Part shown: piece after piece, positions 27,066 to 35,358 of the stretch | Layout of the letters: each line of letters starts with the position of its first letter | Numbering within the stretch: position 1 is the first letter of the stretch | Source of the DNA: Termitidicoccus mucosus | Lineage (GTDB): Bacteria > Verrucomicrobiota > Verrucomicrobiia > Opitutales > Opitutaceae | Direction: 5' to 3' | Assembly (NCBI RefSeq): GCF_038725785.1 | Contig: NZ_CP109796.1 | Location: 7,130,501-7,194,500, forward strand | Length of the DNA stretch: 64,000 nt | Made by a program: the position numbers and the translations under genes | The notes under the pieces: generated by a model | The model's input: only the letters and a program-made list of their open reading frames with translations | Database searches by the model: none | Told to the model about the DNA's origin: nothing

Positions 27066-30000
27066 TTACTTCCGGCGCGCGCGCAGAGCGAGCAGCACGG
27101 CCAGCAGCGCGAGGCCGGGCAGCATGGGCGCGCCGCCACCGCCTCCCCCGCCGCTGTTTCCACCTCCGCCGTTGTTACCTCCGCCGCCGTTGCCACCAGT
27201 ATTGCCGTTTCCGCCGCTGGTGCCGGAAGTCGTGCCGGTGGTGATGAGCAGCGTCGTCACTTGCGCGCTGGCAAACTCCGTGCCGGTGATGGTGATTTTG
27301 CGGATGACGGCGTTGTCGGTATCGGCCACGTAGAGAGCGCCGTTGTCGAGGGTGATGTCTTGCGGACGGTTAAAAAGCGCATTCGTGCCTGAGCCGTCGC
27401 GCAGGCCGGCGACGCCGGGTGTGCCGGCCAGCGTGAGGACTTCGCCGTCGTTGCTCAGGATGCGGATGGTGTGATTGTCGGTGTCCGCGAAATAAATGTG
27501 GCCGGCGTTGTCGCTGGTCATGCCTTGCGGGCGGTTGAGGCGAGCGGCGGGCGCGGGGCCGTCAGTCGTGCCGCTGACGCCGGGCGCGCCGGCGTAGTGC
27601 AAAATATCGCCGTTCGCGGCCTCGGTCCGGATGGTGTGGTTGCCGGTGTCGGCGATGAAAAGCTCGTTTGTATTATAAATGTGGATACGCGTCGGGGCGT
27701 TGAAGCGCGCGTGGTCAAGCCCGAGGCCGCCGACGAGCGTTCCGCTTTGGCCGGGAGATCCGGCGTAGAGAGTGACGGCGCCGGAGGGCGTGACGGTGTG
27801 GATGGTGTGCGCGGCGGTGTCGGCGACGTAGGCTTTGCCGGCGGAGTCGAGCGCGATGCCGGATGGCTGGTTGAAGCCGGCGGCAAGCGTGATCACCTCA
27901 CCCGCGGGGGTGATTTTGCGGATGGCGGCGTTGCCTTTGTCGGCCACGAGCAGGTCGCCGGCTGCGGTGAGCGCGAGCGCGGACGGCGTGTTGAAGCGCG
28001 CGTCGGGGCCGGTGGCATTGGCGGTGCCGCTTTGGTTCAACGTGCCGGCGAAGAGCGTGGAGGAGAATTGAGGCGTGATTTTGTGGATGGCGTGCGCGCC
28101 TGCATCGGCCACGTAGAGGTTGCGGGAGGTGTCAAACACGAGCGCGGCCGGGGCGGAAAACGCAGTCGCGGCGACTTTGAGCGTGGCGGCGCCGCTGGTC
28201 GCGGGCGAGCCGACGCCGTTGCTGGCGACATAGCGGTAGCGGTAGCCGTCCATCGCGGCGGTCGCGCCGGTGATGGTGAGGCTGGCGGCGGTTGCGCCGC
28301 TGTAAGCGCCGCCGTTGGTGATGTTGCTCCAAGTCGTGCCGTTGTTGGTCGAGACCTGCCACTGGAATGCCGGTGCGGGCGAGCCGCTGGCGGAGGCGGT
28401 GAATGTGACGGACTTGCCGGCGGCCACGACTTGTTGCGCCACGAGCGGAGCGAGGTTGCCGGGCGGCTGCTGCACGATGTTGACGGTGAGCGTGACGGTG
28501 GCGCTGGCGGTGGAGCCGACGGAATTGGTGGCGACGCAGCGGTATTGTTTGCCGTTCAGCGCGCCTGTCGGATCGGTGACAATGAGCGTGCCTGTGGACA
28601 CGCCGTTGTAGTTGGTGTCATTGGAAAGTGTGAACCATACGACACTGTTGAAGCGGACTTGCCACTCGTAGGAAGTTGGCGCGGGGTTGCCGCTGGCGGC
28701 AGCAACAAAGGTGGCGGTCTGGCCGGCGATGATGGTCGCGTCGGCGGGTTGTGTGGTGAAGACGGGGGCGGTATTGACGGTGAGCGTGGCGGCGGCGCTG
28801 GTGGCGGAGCCGACCAGATTGGTGGCCACGCAGCGGTATTGAGTGCCGTCCAATGCGGTGGTGGCCCCGGTGATTCTGAGCGTGGCGGTGGTGGCATTGC
28901 TGTAGGGCGCGTTGTTGGTGATGTCGGTCCAAGTCTCGCCATTGTTGGCCGAGGCCTGCCACTGGAATGCTGGCTCGGGCACGCCGCCGATAACAACGGC
29001 GAAGGTTGTATTCTGTCCGGCGTTGATGGACCGGTTCTCGGGTTGCGTGGCAATGGCGGGGGCGTCCGTGACCGACATGGGCGTGCTTCGGTCCGTGGTG
29101 GTGCCGTCGCCCAGTTGTCCGTCGTGGTTATACCCCATGACCCGGAGTTTGCCGTCATCGGTCACAAACAGACTGTGATTGTCGCCGGCGGCTATCGCGA
29201 TGACATTGCCGGTGGTGGCCACATGCACGGGCGTGTCTCGGTCCGTGGTGGTGCCGTCACCCAACTGCCCGTGGTCGTTGAGCCCCATTGTCCAGAGTTT
29301 GCCGTCATCGGTCACAAACAGGCTGTGATTGTCACCGGCGGCTATCGCGATGACGTTGCCGGTGGTGGCTACATGCACGGGTGCATCTCGGTCCGTGGTG
29401 GTGCCGTCGCCCAACTGCCCGTGGTCGTTGAGCCCCATTGTCCAGAGTTTGCCATCGACAGTCACATACAGACTGTGAGCTCCGCCGGCTGCCACCGCGA
29501 CGACATTACTGGCCACATTCACGGGCGTGTGCCGGTTCGTGGTGGAGTGATCGCCCAATTGACCGTGATCGTTAAGTCCCATCGCCCAGAGCTTGCCGTC
29601 GTTGGCAATATACAGACTGAAATTGGTGCCTGCTGCCACTGTGCAATTGGCATCGGCCCCCGCTGTTTTGACATTGGGAGCCACTAGCACGGGAGTGCCG
29701 ATGCCCCAAATGCCGCCGGTGTTGCCTGCCAACTGGCCGGAGCCACACGTCCCCATCCCCCAGAGTTGGCCATCGCCAGTCACATACAAACTGTGGTATT
29801 TGCCAGCGGCTATCGCGACGACGTTGGAAGCCACTTCAAAGGGCGTGCTTCGTTTATTGAGGGTGCCAAAGGTGCCATCTCCCAACTGCCCATTGCCGTT
29901 GGCTCCCGTGGACCAGAGCTTGCCGTCATTGGTCATAAACAGGGTGGAAAAATTATTGGCGGCCACGGCTTTGACATTGGAAGTCATCGCTTGCACGGGC

Positions 30001-30245
30001 GTTCTTATAATATAAATGCTGGTGGTGCCGTTGCCAAACTGGCCGGCGGTGTTATTACCCACCGCCCAGAGCGCGCCATCGTTGGTCACAAACAGGCTGT
30101 GATAGGTACCGGCAGCCACTTTAGTAACAGAAGCGGCATGAGCAGCGGGCGGGAGAATAAGAAACGCGAGAAGCGCGGCGATGAAAGGCGAGCCTATCAA
30201 GGCGGGAATTATGTGTGCCGGATGGAATTGGCGGTGGTTTTTCAT
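27066..30245 (-). CDS. Secreted RCC1/Ig-like/NHL mosaic protein with GlyGly-CTERM-like tail
   Basis: 1059 aa. A signal peptide covers residues 1-38. Seven RCC1-type repeats follow (pattern W-x-x-G-x-N-x-x-G-Q-L-G-D-G-T), then three Ig-like domains each with PAFQWQ or YEWQ segments, then NHL-type beta-propeller repeats (NLYVADAGAHAIHKITP; YVADTAAHTIHTV; LYVADTDNAVIRKIT). The end is a Gly/Asn-rich run, GGGGGGGAP, a hydrophobic helix (LPGLALLAVLLAL) and RARRK, the layout of a GlyGly-CTERM sorting signal cut by rhombosortase. It is therefore likely displayed on or released from the cell surface. Two RCC1 units are near-identical at DNA level (period 150 bp, about 29165-29464). The binding partner is unknown. 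Confidence 0.85.
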   Translation of the reverse strand: MKNHRQFHPAHIIPALIGSPFIAALLAFLILPPAAHAASVTKVAAGTYHSLFVTNDGALWAVGNNTAGQFGNGTTSIYIIRTPVQAMTSNVKAVAANNFSTLFMTNDGKLWSTGANGNGQLGDGTFGTLNKRSTPFEVASNVVAIAAGKYHSLYVTGDGQLWGMGTCGSGQLAGNTGGIWGIGTPVLVAPNVKTAGADANCTVAAGTNFSLYIANDGKLWAMGLNDHGQLGDHSTTNRHTPVNVASNVVAVAAGGAHSLYVTVDGKLWTMGLNDHGQLGDGTTTDRDAPVHVATTGNVIAIAAGDNHSLFVTDDGKLWTMGLNDHGQLGDGTTTDRDTPVHVATTGNVIAIAAGDNHSLFVTDDGKLRVMGYNHDGQLGDGTTTDRSTPMSVTDAPAIATQPENRSINAGQNTTFAVVIGGVPEPAFQWQASANNGETWTDITNNAPYSNATTATLRITGATTALDGTQYRCVATNLVGSATSAAATLTVNTAPVFTTQPADATIIAGQTATFVAAASGNPAPTSYEWQVRFNSVVWFTLSNDTNYNGVSTGTLIVTDPTGALNGKQYRCVATNSVGSTASATVTLTVNIVQQPPGNLAPLVAQQVVAAGKSVTFTASASGSPAPAFQWQVSTNNGTTWSNITNGGAYSGATAASLTITGATAAMDGYRYRYVASNGVGSPATSGAATLKVAATAFSAPAALVFDTSRNLYVADAGAHAIHKITPQFSSTLFAGTLNQSGTANATGPDARFNTPSALALTAAGDLLVADKGNAAIRKITPAGEVITLAAGFNQPSGIALDSAGKAYVADTAAHTIHTVTPSGAVTLYAGSPGQSGTLVGGLGLDHARFNAPTRIHIYNTNELFIADTGNHTIRTEAANGDILHYAGAPGVSGTTDGPAPAARLNRPQGMTSDNAGHIYFADTDNHTIRILSNDGEVLTLAGTPGVAGLRDGSGTNALFNRPQDITLDNGALYVADTDNAVIRKITITGTEFASAQVTTLLITTGTTSGTSGGNGNTGGNGGGGNNGGGGNSGGGGGGGAPMLPGLALLAVLLALRARRK

Positions 30246-30745
30246 GGTAGATGGAAGAATTTAAAAAACGGTAGGCGCAAAATGAATTTTTTAGTGCAAA
30301 TACGTCAAGTGTAAATACAAAACATTTACATGTTCATGTTTTCCAGGTAATAAGAATTTTACATAAACAAAAACAAACAACGAAGCATTGTTTTAGAATG
30401 CGTCAGCAGAGGATGATACCCGATGGAACCGCATTCCAACGCGAACATGATATGCGGGATTTTCCACCTAGGTATCGTGTTAGAATGCGGTGTTTTATAC
30501 CATCCAGCTACTACACCCAAAAAATAGATTATTGGGTTACTAAAAAATGGTTCGTCGCTAGTTCCGATGTCTGTTGCAGGAACTTTCTAACCACGGATTG
30601 CAGATGAACACGGATAAAGGCAAAATGCCTTGGGTTTTATCCGTGCAATCCGTCCCGTGGTTAAATGTTTCCACTCAGCAGCGAAGAATCCTAAAAATGC
30701 TAAAGCATCTCTTTCGCTTCGGAAAGACTGCCCCGCGCAGCCTTG
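30246..30745. other. Intergenic region with two palindromic elements
   Basis: About 500 nt, AT-rich in its first half, which should hold the promoter of the RCC1/Ig/NHL gene. It contains an inverted repeat at 30428-30443/30476-30491 (ACCGCATTCCAACGCG type, two mismatches) and a second palindrome at 30587-30664. No gene is credible here. Confidence 0.55.
30587..30664. repeat. Palindromic repeat R9 (TAACCACGGATT type)
   Basis: Outer arms TAACCACGG (from 30588) and CCGTGGTTA (to 30664), continued by GGATTGCA/TGCAATCC with a 3-nt bulge, and an inner CACGGATAAA/TTTATCCGTG pair with a GGCAAAATGCC tip. It is a self-complementary element of a type I know to be dispersed in Verrucomicrobia and Planctomycetes genomes; here it is present once. 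Confidence 0.75.
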
Positions 30746-30988
30746 TCAGGGACGCAGGCGTTTGATGGCCTCGAACTGTTTGGGCGAGATCAGCCGGCGC
30801 GGGACGCGGCGCCCGGCTTCGTCGAGCAGTCGGTCCCAATCCGTCTCGGTGGGCGGACCGTAGGGCTCCCACTGCGTATGATGGCCCTGCTTGCGGGACC
30901 AGGTGATGTTGCCGCCGTGGATGGAAACGTTGATCTGAAACTTTCCGGTTTCGGCGTCTTTCGCCCACCAGCCAAATTCGATGCTCAT
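30746..30988 (-). CDS. Small conserved-looking soluble protein, unknown function
   Basis: 80 aa from the ATG complementary to 30986-30988 (MSIEFGWWAKDAETGKFQIN). The sequence is polar and well mixed, with GGNITWSRKQGHHTQWEPYG, PPTETDWDRLLDEAG and RLISPKQFEAIKRLRP; it looks like a real folded domain. No family is recognised. The open frame continues upstream but there it is the antisense of yhcH and is rejected. It is divergent from the YhcH gene, 114 nt apart. Confidence 0.65.
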   Translation of the reverse strand: MSIEFGWWAKDAETGKFQINVSIHGGNITWSRKQGHHTQWEPYGPPTETDWDRLLDEAGRRVPRRLISPKQFEAIKRLRP

Positions 30989-31102
30989 GTGGCCCGAGAC
31001 TTGGCGAAAGACACGCGGCGGGGCCAGCGGAATCTTTGGGATGCCAGTCGGAGCGGGGGAAAAGCGCTTGCGCGAGGGGCGGCGCGCGCGTGAAGTGGGC
31101 GG

Positions 31103-31600
31103 ATGGCTATCTTTGGCTCCATCGACACGGTGCGCGCGCAAACCGCCGCCACCGGCACCTTCAAGACAGCGTTCGCCTATATCGACGAATGCTCGCGTCC
31201 CGGCACCGCCGCGCGCAAATTGCTCGACTCGCTCGAGGCGGGGAAGAGCGATCGCGTGGAGTTGAGCGGCGGTGTTTTTGCGATGCCGCAGGTGTACATG
31301 TCCAAAAGCCCGCGCACGGCGGGGTTTTATGAGTCGCACAGGAAATACATCGACGTGCAGGCCGTCATCGTGGGTGAGGAGGTCATTGAGGTGGCCGACG
31401 TGGCCGACTTGAAGGTCAAGGAAGACCGCACGCCGGCGTCGGACGTGCTCATTTATGAACAATATGACAACGGCGCGGCCGTGCGCCTGCACGCGGGCGA
31501 GGCGGCGGTGCTGTGGCCGGTCGACGGGCACATGCCGTGCATCGCGGTGCAAGGTTCCGCCCTCATCCGCAAGGTCGTGGTGAAAGTGCCGGTGGAATGA
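31103..31600 (+). CDS. YhcH/YjgK/YiaL family protein
   Basis: 165 aa, close to the family's usual 150-160. Characteristic segments are MAIFGSIDTV, ESHRKYIDVQAVIVGEEVIE (metal-binding His and Glu), and AAVLWPVDGHMPCIAV (final conserved His). Family members are cupin-like proteins linked to sialic acid or sugar-acid use (anomerases) and sometimes called beta-galactosidase subunit beta. Its position beside GH2, GH16 and a sialidase-like gene fits sugar catabolism. No signal peptide is present, so it is cytoplasmic. Confidence 0.85.
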   Translation: MAIFGSIDTVRAQTAATGTFKTAFAYIDECSRPGTAARKLLDSLEAGKSDRVELSGGVFAMPQVYMSKSPRTAGFYESHRKYIDVQAVIVGEEVIEVADVADLKVKEDRTPASDVLIYEQYDNGAAVRLHAGEAAVLWPVDGHMPCIAVQGSALIRKVVVKVPVE

Positions 31601-31621
31601 GCGGGCCGCTGCGCGGTCGCC

Positions 31622-31712
31622 GGTTTAAGTTGGAAGTTGAAGTTTAAGTTGGAATCAGCAGCGCGGCGCGCGCGGTGTGATTGGTCTTAAACTTCATCAT
31701 AAACCTTAAACC
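31622..31712. repeat. Repeat R2, copy between yhcH and GH16 genes
   Basis: Left part 31622-31652 (GGTTTAAGTTGGAAGTTGAA and on) and right part 31686-31712 (CTTAAACTTCATCATAAACC and on) are imperfect inverted R2 units. They fill the gap between the convergent YhcH and GH16 genes, just 16 nt from the GH16 stop. Confidence 0.75.
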
Positions 31713-31727
31713 TGCCGGCGAAGCCGG

Positions 31728-33320
31728 CTACGGCAGTACGCTCGGGAAGCCGGGGCCGGCGCGGAAGGCGGCGGCTTGGATGCTTCCGGTGTCGGAGGCG
31801 TTTTCGACGCGGACGCTGGTCGCGCGCGCATGCTCAGGGAGCGGGTGCTTTTGATTGAGGTGCCAGTGGTTGTTCAGGCTGGTGTCGCCGGTGGCGGTGA
31901 TATTGGCATGAAAGAAGGGCTCGTCTTTCGGGAGCGAACGGTCGAGCGGAAAGGCGCAGAGGCTGATGGCCGGAGGACCGCCGTCGCGGGCGGGCGTGAG
32001 CCTCACGACGAGGAGATGGTCGGCGTCATCGCGGACAAGCGGCGCCTTCTGTTCGCGCGCGGGCCACGCGGTTTGCGTGCTCGCGGGCGTGCTGTCGCCG
32101 AGCGCGGCGATGAGGTGGCCGGCGGCGTCGATGCCGGCGGACGCGACCGGGTTTCCGTCGGCGTCGAGCCAGGTCAGGCGCGGGGCGGCCCCGGCGGATT
32201 TGCGCAGGACAAGGCTGAAGTAGGCGGGTTGGCCGGAGTCGAGCGGGACGGGGGTGGCGAGCGGAATGGTTTTGGCGGCGTGCGCAGGAAGCGGGAGAAA
32301 GCCGCCGCCTGTGTCCGGCGCGAGCCGGGCCAGTTGCGCGGGTGTCTTGGTGACGAGGCGCGTGGGTTTATAGACGCGCACGTAATCGACCGCCATGAAG
32401 GTGCCGTCGGCCTCGTCGCCGAGCGGCGTCCATTTGTCGCCCCAAGGGAGATTGGCGAAAATGATGTTGAGTTTGTCGCCGGCGTATCCGCCGAGGTAAT
32501 TCCAATCATCCTGGCCGAAGCGGCCGTAGGCTTCCTTTTCACGGTCGGGGAACCATTGCTTGAATTTGCCGGTGCCGGTGCGCCACTGGTCCTTGTAGCG
32601 CGGGTGCCGGCTGCCGCGCCAGACTTCGCGTCCGTCCAGGTAGAAAATCTGTTCGTCCTCGCCCAGCCAAAGGCCCCAGATGTGATAGTCGCCGAAGGTG
32701 TGCGGGACGGTCGAGCCTTGCGCGATGTGGTCGCGGCCGCCCGCGGCGTTTTTGGCGTAGGCCATGGTTTTCCAGTCATGCCAGGCGAGGTGCCCGTAAC
32801 CGTTGAGCGCGCCGGGGGCGTCGGGCACGCGCATGTCCTTGCGCGCCTCCACGATGTCGATCTCGTAGCGGTCGCGCAGGCCGGCCTCGCCGGGCTCGGA
32901 AACGGCCGCGAGCCAGAAGGCGTTGTTGACGCCGGGACACTGGCCGGATTTGAAGCGGGCCTCGACATACACATTCGTGCCGACGGGCTCGCGGGTGTAA
33001 ACATAGCCGGAGGTCCACTTGGTCGCGCGGCCGCGGATTTCGCGCGACTCCTTGCGCACATGAAGAAGCAATTCGCCGCCGCGGACTTCGAGATTGCCGG
33101 GGCCGCGCGCGGTGTCGTTTTTCACGGCGGTCTCGTAGGCTTGGGAAACCCACACGGTTTCGTCGAGGCGGTCGCCATTAAACTCGTCGGCAAAGACGAG
33201 GGCGAAGGGCTCGTTTAATGGAGCGGATGAGGGGAGCGGCGTATCCGCCGGGGCGGATGCGGAAAACGAAAGGCCGAGGGCGAGAATCGAACCGATGATG
33301 GCGGAGTCCGGGTAATGCAT
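31728..33320 (-). CDS. Secreted GH16 family glycoside hydrolase
   Basis: 530 aa with a signal peptide (about 1-26). The GH16 domain spans about residues 38-347: LVFADEFNGDRLDETVWVSQ at the start, and the catalytic motif E153-x-D155-x-x-E158 in RYEIDIVEARKD, with E153 the nucleophile and E158 the acid/base. HIWGLWLGEDEQIFYLDGRE and MAVDYVRVYKP close the domain. The last 180 residues form a second, all-beta domain of unknown role, perhaps carbohydrate binding. GH16 enzymes cut beta-1,3/1,4-glucans or marine galactans; the substrate cannot be chosen here. It is followed on the minus strand by YhcH in the opposite direction. Confidence 0.85.
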   Translation of the reverse strand: MHYPDSAIIGSILALGLSFSASAPADTPLPSSAPLNEPFALVFADEFNGDRLDETVWVSQAYETAVKNDTARGPGNLEVRGGELLLHVRKESREIRGRATKWTSGYVYTREPVGTNVYVEARFKSGQCPGVNNAFWLAAVSEPGEAGLRDRYEIDIVEARKDMRVPDAPGALNGYGHLAWHDWKTMAYAKNAAGGRDHIAQGSTVPHTFGDYHIWGLWLGEDEQIFYLDGREVWRGSRHPRYKDQWRTGTGKFKQWFPDREKEAYGRFGQDDWNYLGGYAGDKLNIIFANLPWGDKWTPLGDEADGTFMAVDYVRVYKPTRLVTKTPAQLARLAPDTGGGFLPLPAHAAKTIPLATPVPLDSGQPAYFSLVLRKSAGAAPRLTWLDADGNPVASAGIDAAGHLIAALGDSTPASTQTAWPAREQKAPLVRDDADHLLVVRLTPARDGGPPAISLCAFPLDRSLPKDEPFFHANITATGDTSLNNHWHLNQKHPLPEHARATSVRVENASDTGSIQAAAFRAGPGFPSVLP

Positions 33321-33382
33321 GGGAAGACGGAATCAATAATATATAATAAAGATGCGCTGTAATGAACAAGTGCCAGGCATAT

Positions 33383-33487
33383 CCCATCTTTCTCTTTATT
33401 CTTTATCTTTCCTCTTTCTTTTTTCCGATGCGTGAACGGTGTGAATGAAGAGAAAGAGGAAAGATAAAGAATAAAGAGAAAGATGGG
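33383..33487. repeat. Palindromic repeat R1, copy C
   Basis: A perfect 37-bp inverted repeat: 33383-33419 and 33451-33487, 31-nt loop. The inner 32 bp are identical to copy A; the outer CCCA/TGGG pair is extra. It lies 15 nt beyond the stop of the GH2 gene (minus) and 62 nt upstream of the GH16 start. Confidence 0.92.
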
Positions 33488-33502
33488 GAGGCGGATGGGC
33501 GG

Positions 33503-35338
33503 TTAACGTTTGGCCGGCTTCGGCCAGTCGCTTTTTTTCATCTCGGCGGCGACGTGTTGATAGAGGGCTCGCGGCTGGCGGTTTTCGTCCACGAGGCCCC
33601 AGCGGCGGTAGCCGTCGTCGCCGGTGCCGGGATAGCGGCTGGGATAATCGTTGAACGACCAGAACGAAAAGCCGCAGATCCACGGACGTTCGCGGACGAG
33701 GGCGAACATTTTGTCGAAGTGGTCGAGGCGCTCCTGTTCGTCCTTCACGCGATCGGCGCGCAGGCCGAATTCGGTGATGAACACGGGCTTGTCCGGCCAG
33801 TATTCCTGCACGCGGTCGAGAAAGCCGGGCACTTGCTCGGGTTTGAAATAAATGTTGGCGCAGATGAAATCGACGTAGTGCAGGCTTTGCGCCTCGGGCT
33901 TCTTGTTTTCCTTGAGGATGCGCAGGGCGCGTCCGAGCGCGGCGAAGGTCACGGGACGGGTGGAATCAAGTCCCTTCACGAATGCGATCATGTCCTTGGT
34001 CCAGGCCACGCCGCCGGGTTCCCACGACTCGTATTCGTTGCCGATGCTCCAGCCGACGACCGAGGGATGATTCCATGACTCGCGCATGAGCGCCTCCATG
34101 CCGGCGCGGAAACGCTGGCGTTTGGCGGGGTTTTCGAGGTCGGGTGCCATCAGGCCCCAGATGGGATACTCGACGATGACGAGCATGCCGTTGCGGTCGG
34201 CCCAGTCGAGGACGTGCCGGTTGACGGGATGATGCTGGAGGCGCGCGAAGCGCAGGCCGGCATCCTGCATGAGCTGGAGGTCGCCGGCGACAAGCTCCGG
34301 GGTGCTGATGCCGCCGAGCTTCGGATGGCCGCGTGCGCGGTTGGCGCCGGCGAGATAAACAGGTTCGCCGTTGAGGAGAAAACGCGCCCCGGCGACGCGG
34401 ATGTCGCGAATGCCAAACGTGGCGGTGTGCGTGTGCGCGACGCCACCGGCGGAGCGGAGCGTGACGCGGCTTTCGTAAAGCCGGCGGTCGTCGAGGCTCC
34501 ATTTTTTCACGCCGGCAAGCGCGAGCGTGGCGGCGACGCTCTTTGCGCCGCGTGCGGGAGAGGGCAGGGTGGCGACGGCGACGGGCTTCGCCGGGGCGGC
34601 GGGGTCGATGATTTCGACGGCGAGCGCGGCGTCCTCGCCGAAGCCGCCGGGGCCGGGCCATACGGTGACCTTCAGGCTCGCGGCGTTGTCGCCGGACGGG
34701 ACGGCATCGAGCTTCTGCCGGGCGACATGCGCGGCGGGCAGCGATTCGAGCCGGATGGAACCCAGAAGCCCGCCGTAGTTGAGCCACGGATACAACTGGT
34801 CGTTGGGGCGGGAGCCGGTGCGCGCGCCGGGGATGGTGGTCATGTCCCAGGAATTGTCCACGGCGACGGCGACGAGGTTTTGTTTGCCCGGCAGGATTCC
34901 GGCGGAGGTGGCGTCGATGACGACGGGGACGCCGACACTGTCGTGCTCGCCGAGGTCGCGGCCGTTGATCCAGACGCGGCAGCGCTCGCCGACCGCGCCG
35001 AGCGTGAGGCGCCAGGCGGTTTCGCCGGGGGCGGGTTGCGGAGGGACGAAGGAGCGGCGATACCACATGACGCCGGTGTATTCGCCGAAGCGGGCGTCAA
35101 CCGTCCAGCAATGCGGCGCGGAGGCGGCATCCCAGCCTTGCGCGGTCAGAGGCTTGGCGCGATTCCAGTCAGCGGGGGGCTCATGCCAGCCCATGGACTC
35201 GCCGCGCCGCTGCGTGTCCATGGCCAGGAACCAGCCTTCGCCGTCGAGGGAGATTTCGGCGGCGCGGACGGCGGGAGCCGCGGAGACGAACGCAAGGAGG
35301 GTGAGGAGGAGGGTGGAGATACTGGGTGTGTGGTGCAT
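33503..35338 (-). CDS. Secreted GH2 family beta-galactosidase/beta-glucuronidase-like enzyme
   Basis: 611 aa with a signal peptide (1-26, ending PAVRAAE). Domains in order: sugar-binding jelly roll (about 27-200), Ig-like (about 205-310) and TIM barrel (about 312-605). The acid/base is E435 in WSIGNEYESW and the nucleophile is E523 in VFITEFGLRAD; both are canonical for GH2. The length is close to that of beta-glucuronidases and short beta-galactosidases. It lies between GH16 and the propeller protein on the same strand, so these three may be one operon opposite the regulator gene. Confidence 0.88.
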   Translation of the reverse strand: MHHTPSISTLLLTLLAFVSAAPAVRAAEISLDGEGWFLAMDTQRRGESMGWHEPPADWNRAKPLTAQGWDAASAPHCWTVDARFGEYTGVMWYRRSFVPPQPAPGETAWRLTLGAVGERCRVWINGRDLGEHDSVGVPVVIDATSAGILPGKQNLVAVAVDNSWDMTTIPGARTGSRPNDQLYPWLNYGGLLGSIRLESLPAAHVARQKLDAVPSGDNAASLKVTVWPGPGGFGEDAALAVEIIDPAAPAKPVAVATLPSPARGAKSVAATLALAGVKKWSLDDRRLYESRVTLRSAGGVAHTHTATFGIRDIRVAGARFLLNGEPVYLAGANRARGHPKLGGISTPELVAGDLQLMQDAGLRFARLQHHPVNRHVLDWADRNGMLVIVEYPIWGLMAPDLENPAKRQRFRAGMEALMRESWNHPSVVGWSIGNEYESWEPGGVAWTKDMIAFVKGLDSTRPVTFAALGRALRILKENKKPEAQSLHYVDFICANIYFKPEQVPGFLDRVQEYWPDKPVFITEFGLRADRVKDEQERLDHFDKMFALVRERPWICGFSFWSFNDYPSRYPGTGDDGYRRWGLVDENRQPRALYQHVAAEMKKSDWPKPAKR

Positions 35339-35358
35339 GGCGGAAAGGGAATGATTAT

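Noticed and set aside
26568-27392. Plus-strand frame through the palindrome downstream of the Rid-like gene
   Set aside because: The translation contains the known-looking repeat reading (GTGVPPV type and similar) and antisense of the GlyGly-CTERM gene; no real gene.
30989-31552. N-terminal extension of the 80-aa minus-strand gene to 268 aa
   Set aside because: The extension is exactly antisense to the YhcH gene, whose family motifs are clear. The internal ATG at 30988 gives a compact protein.
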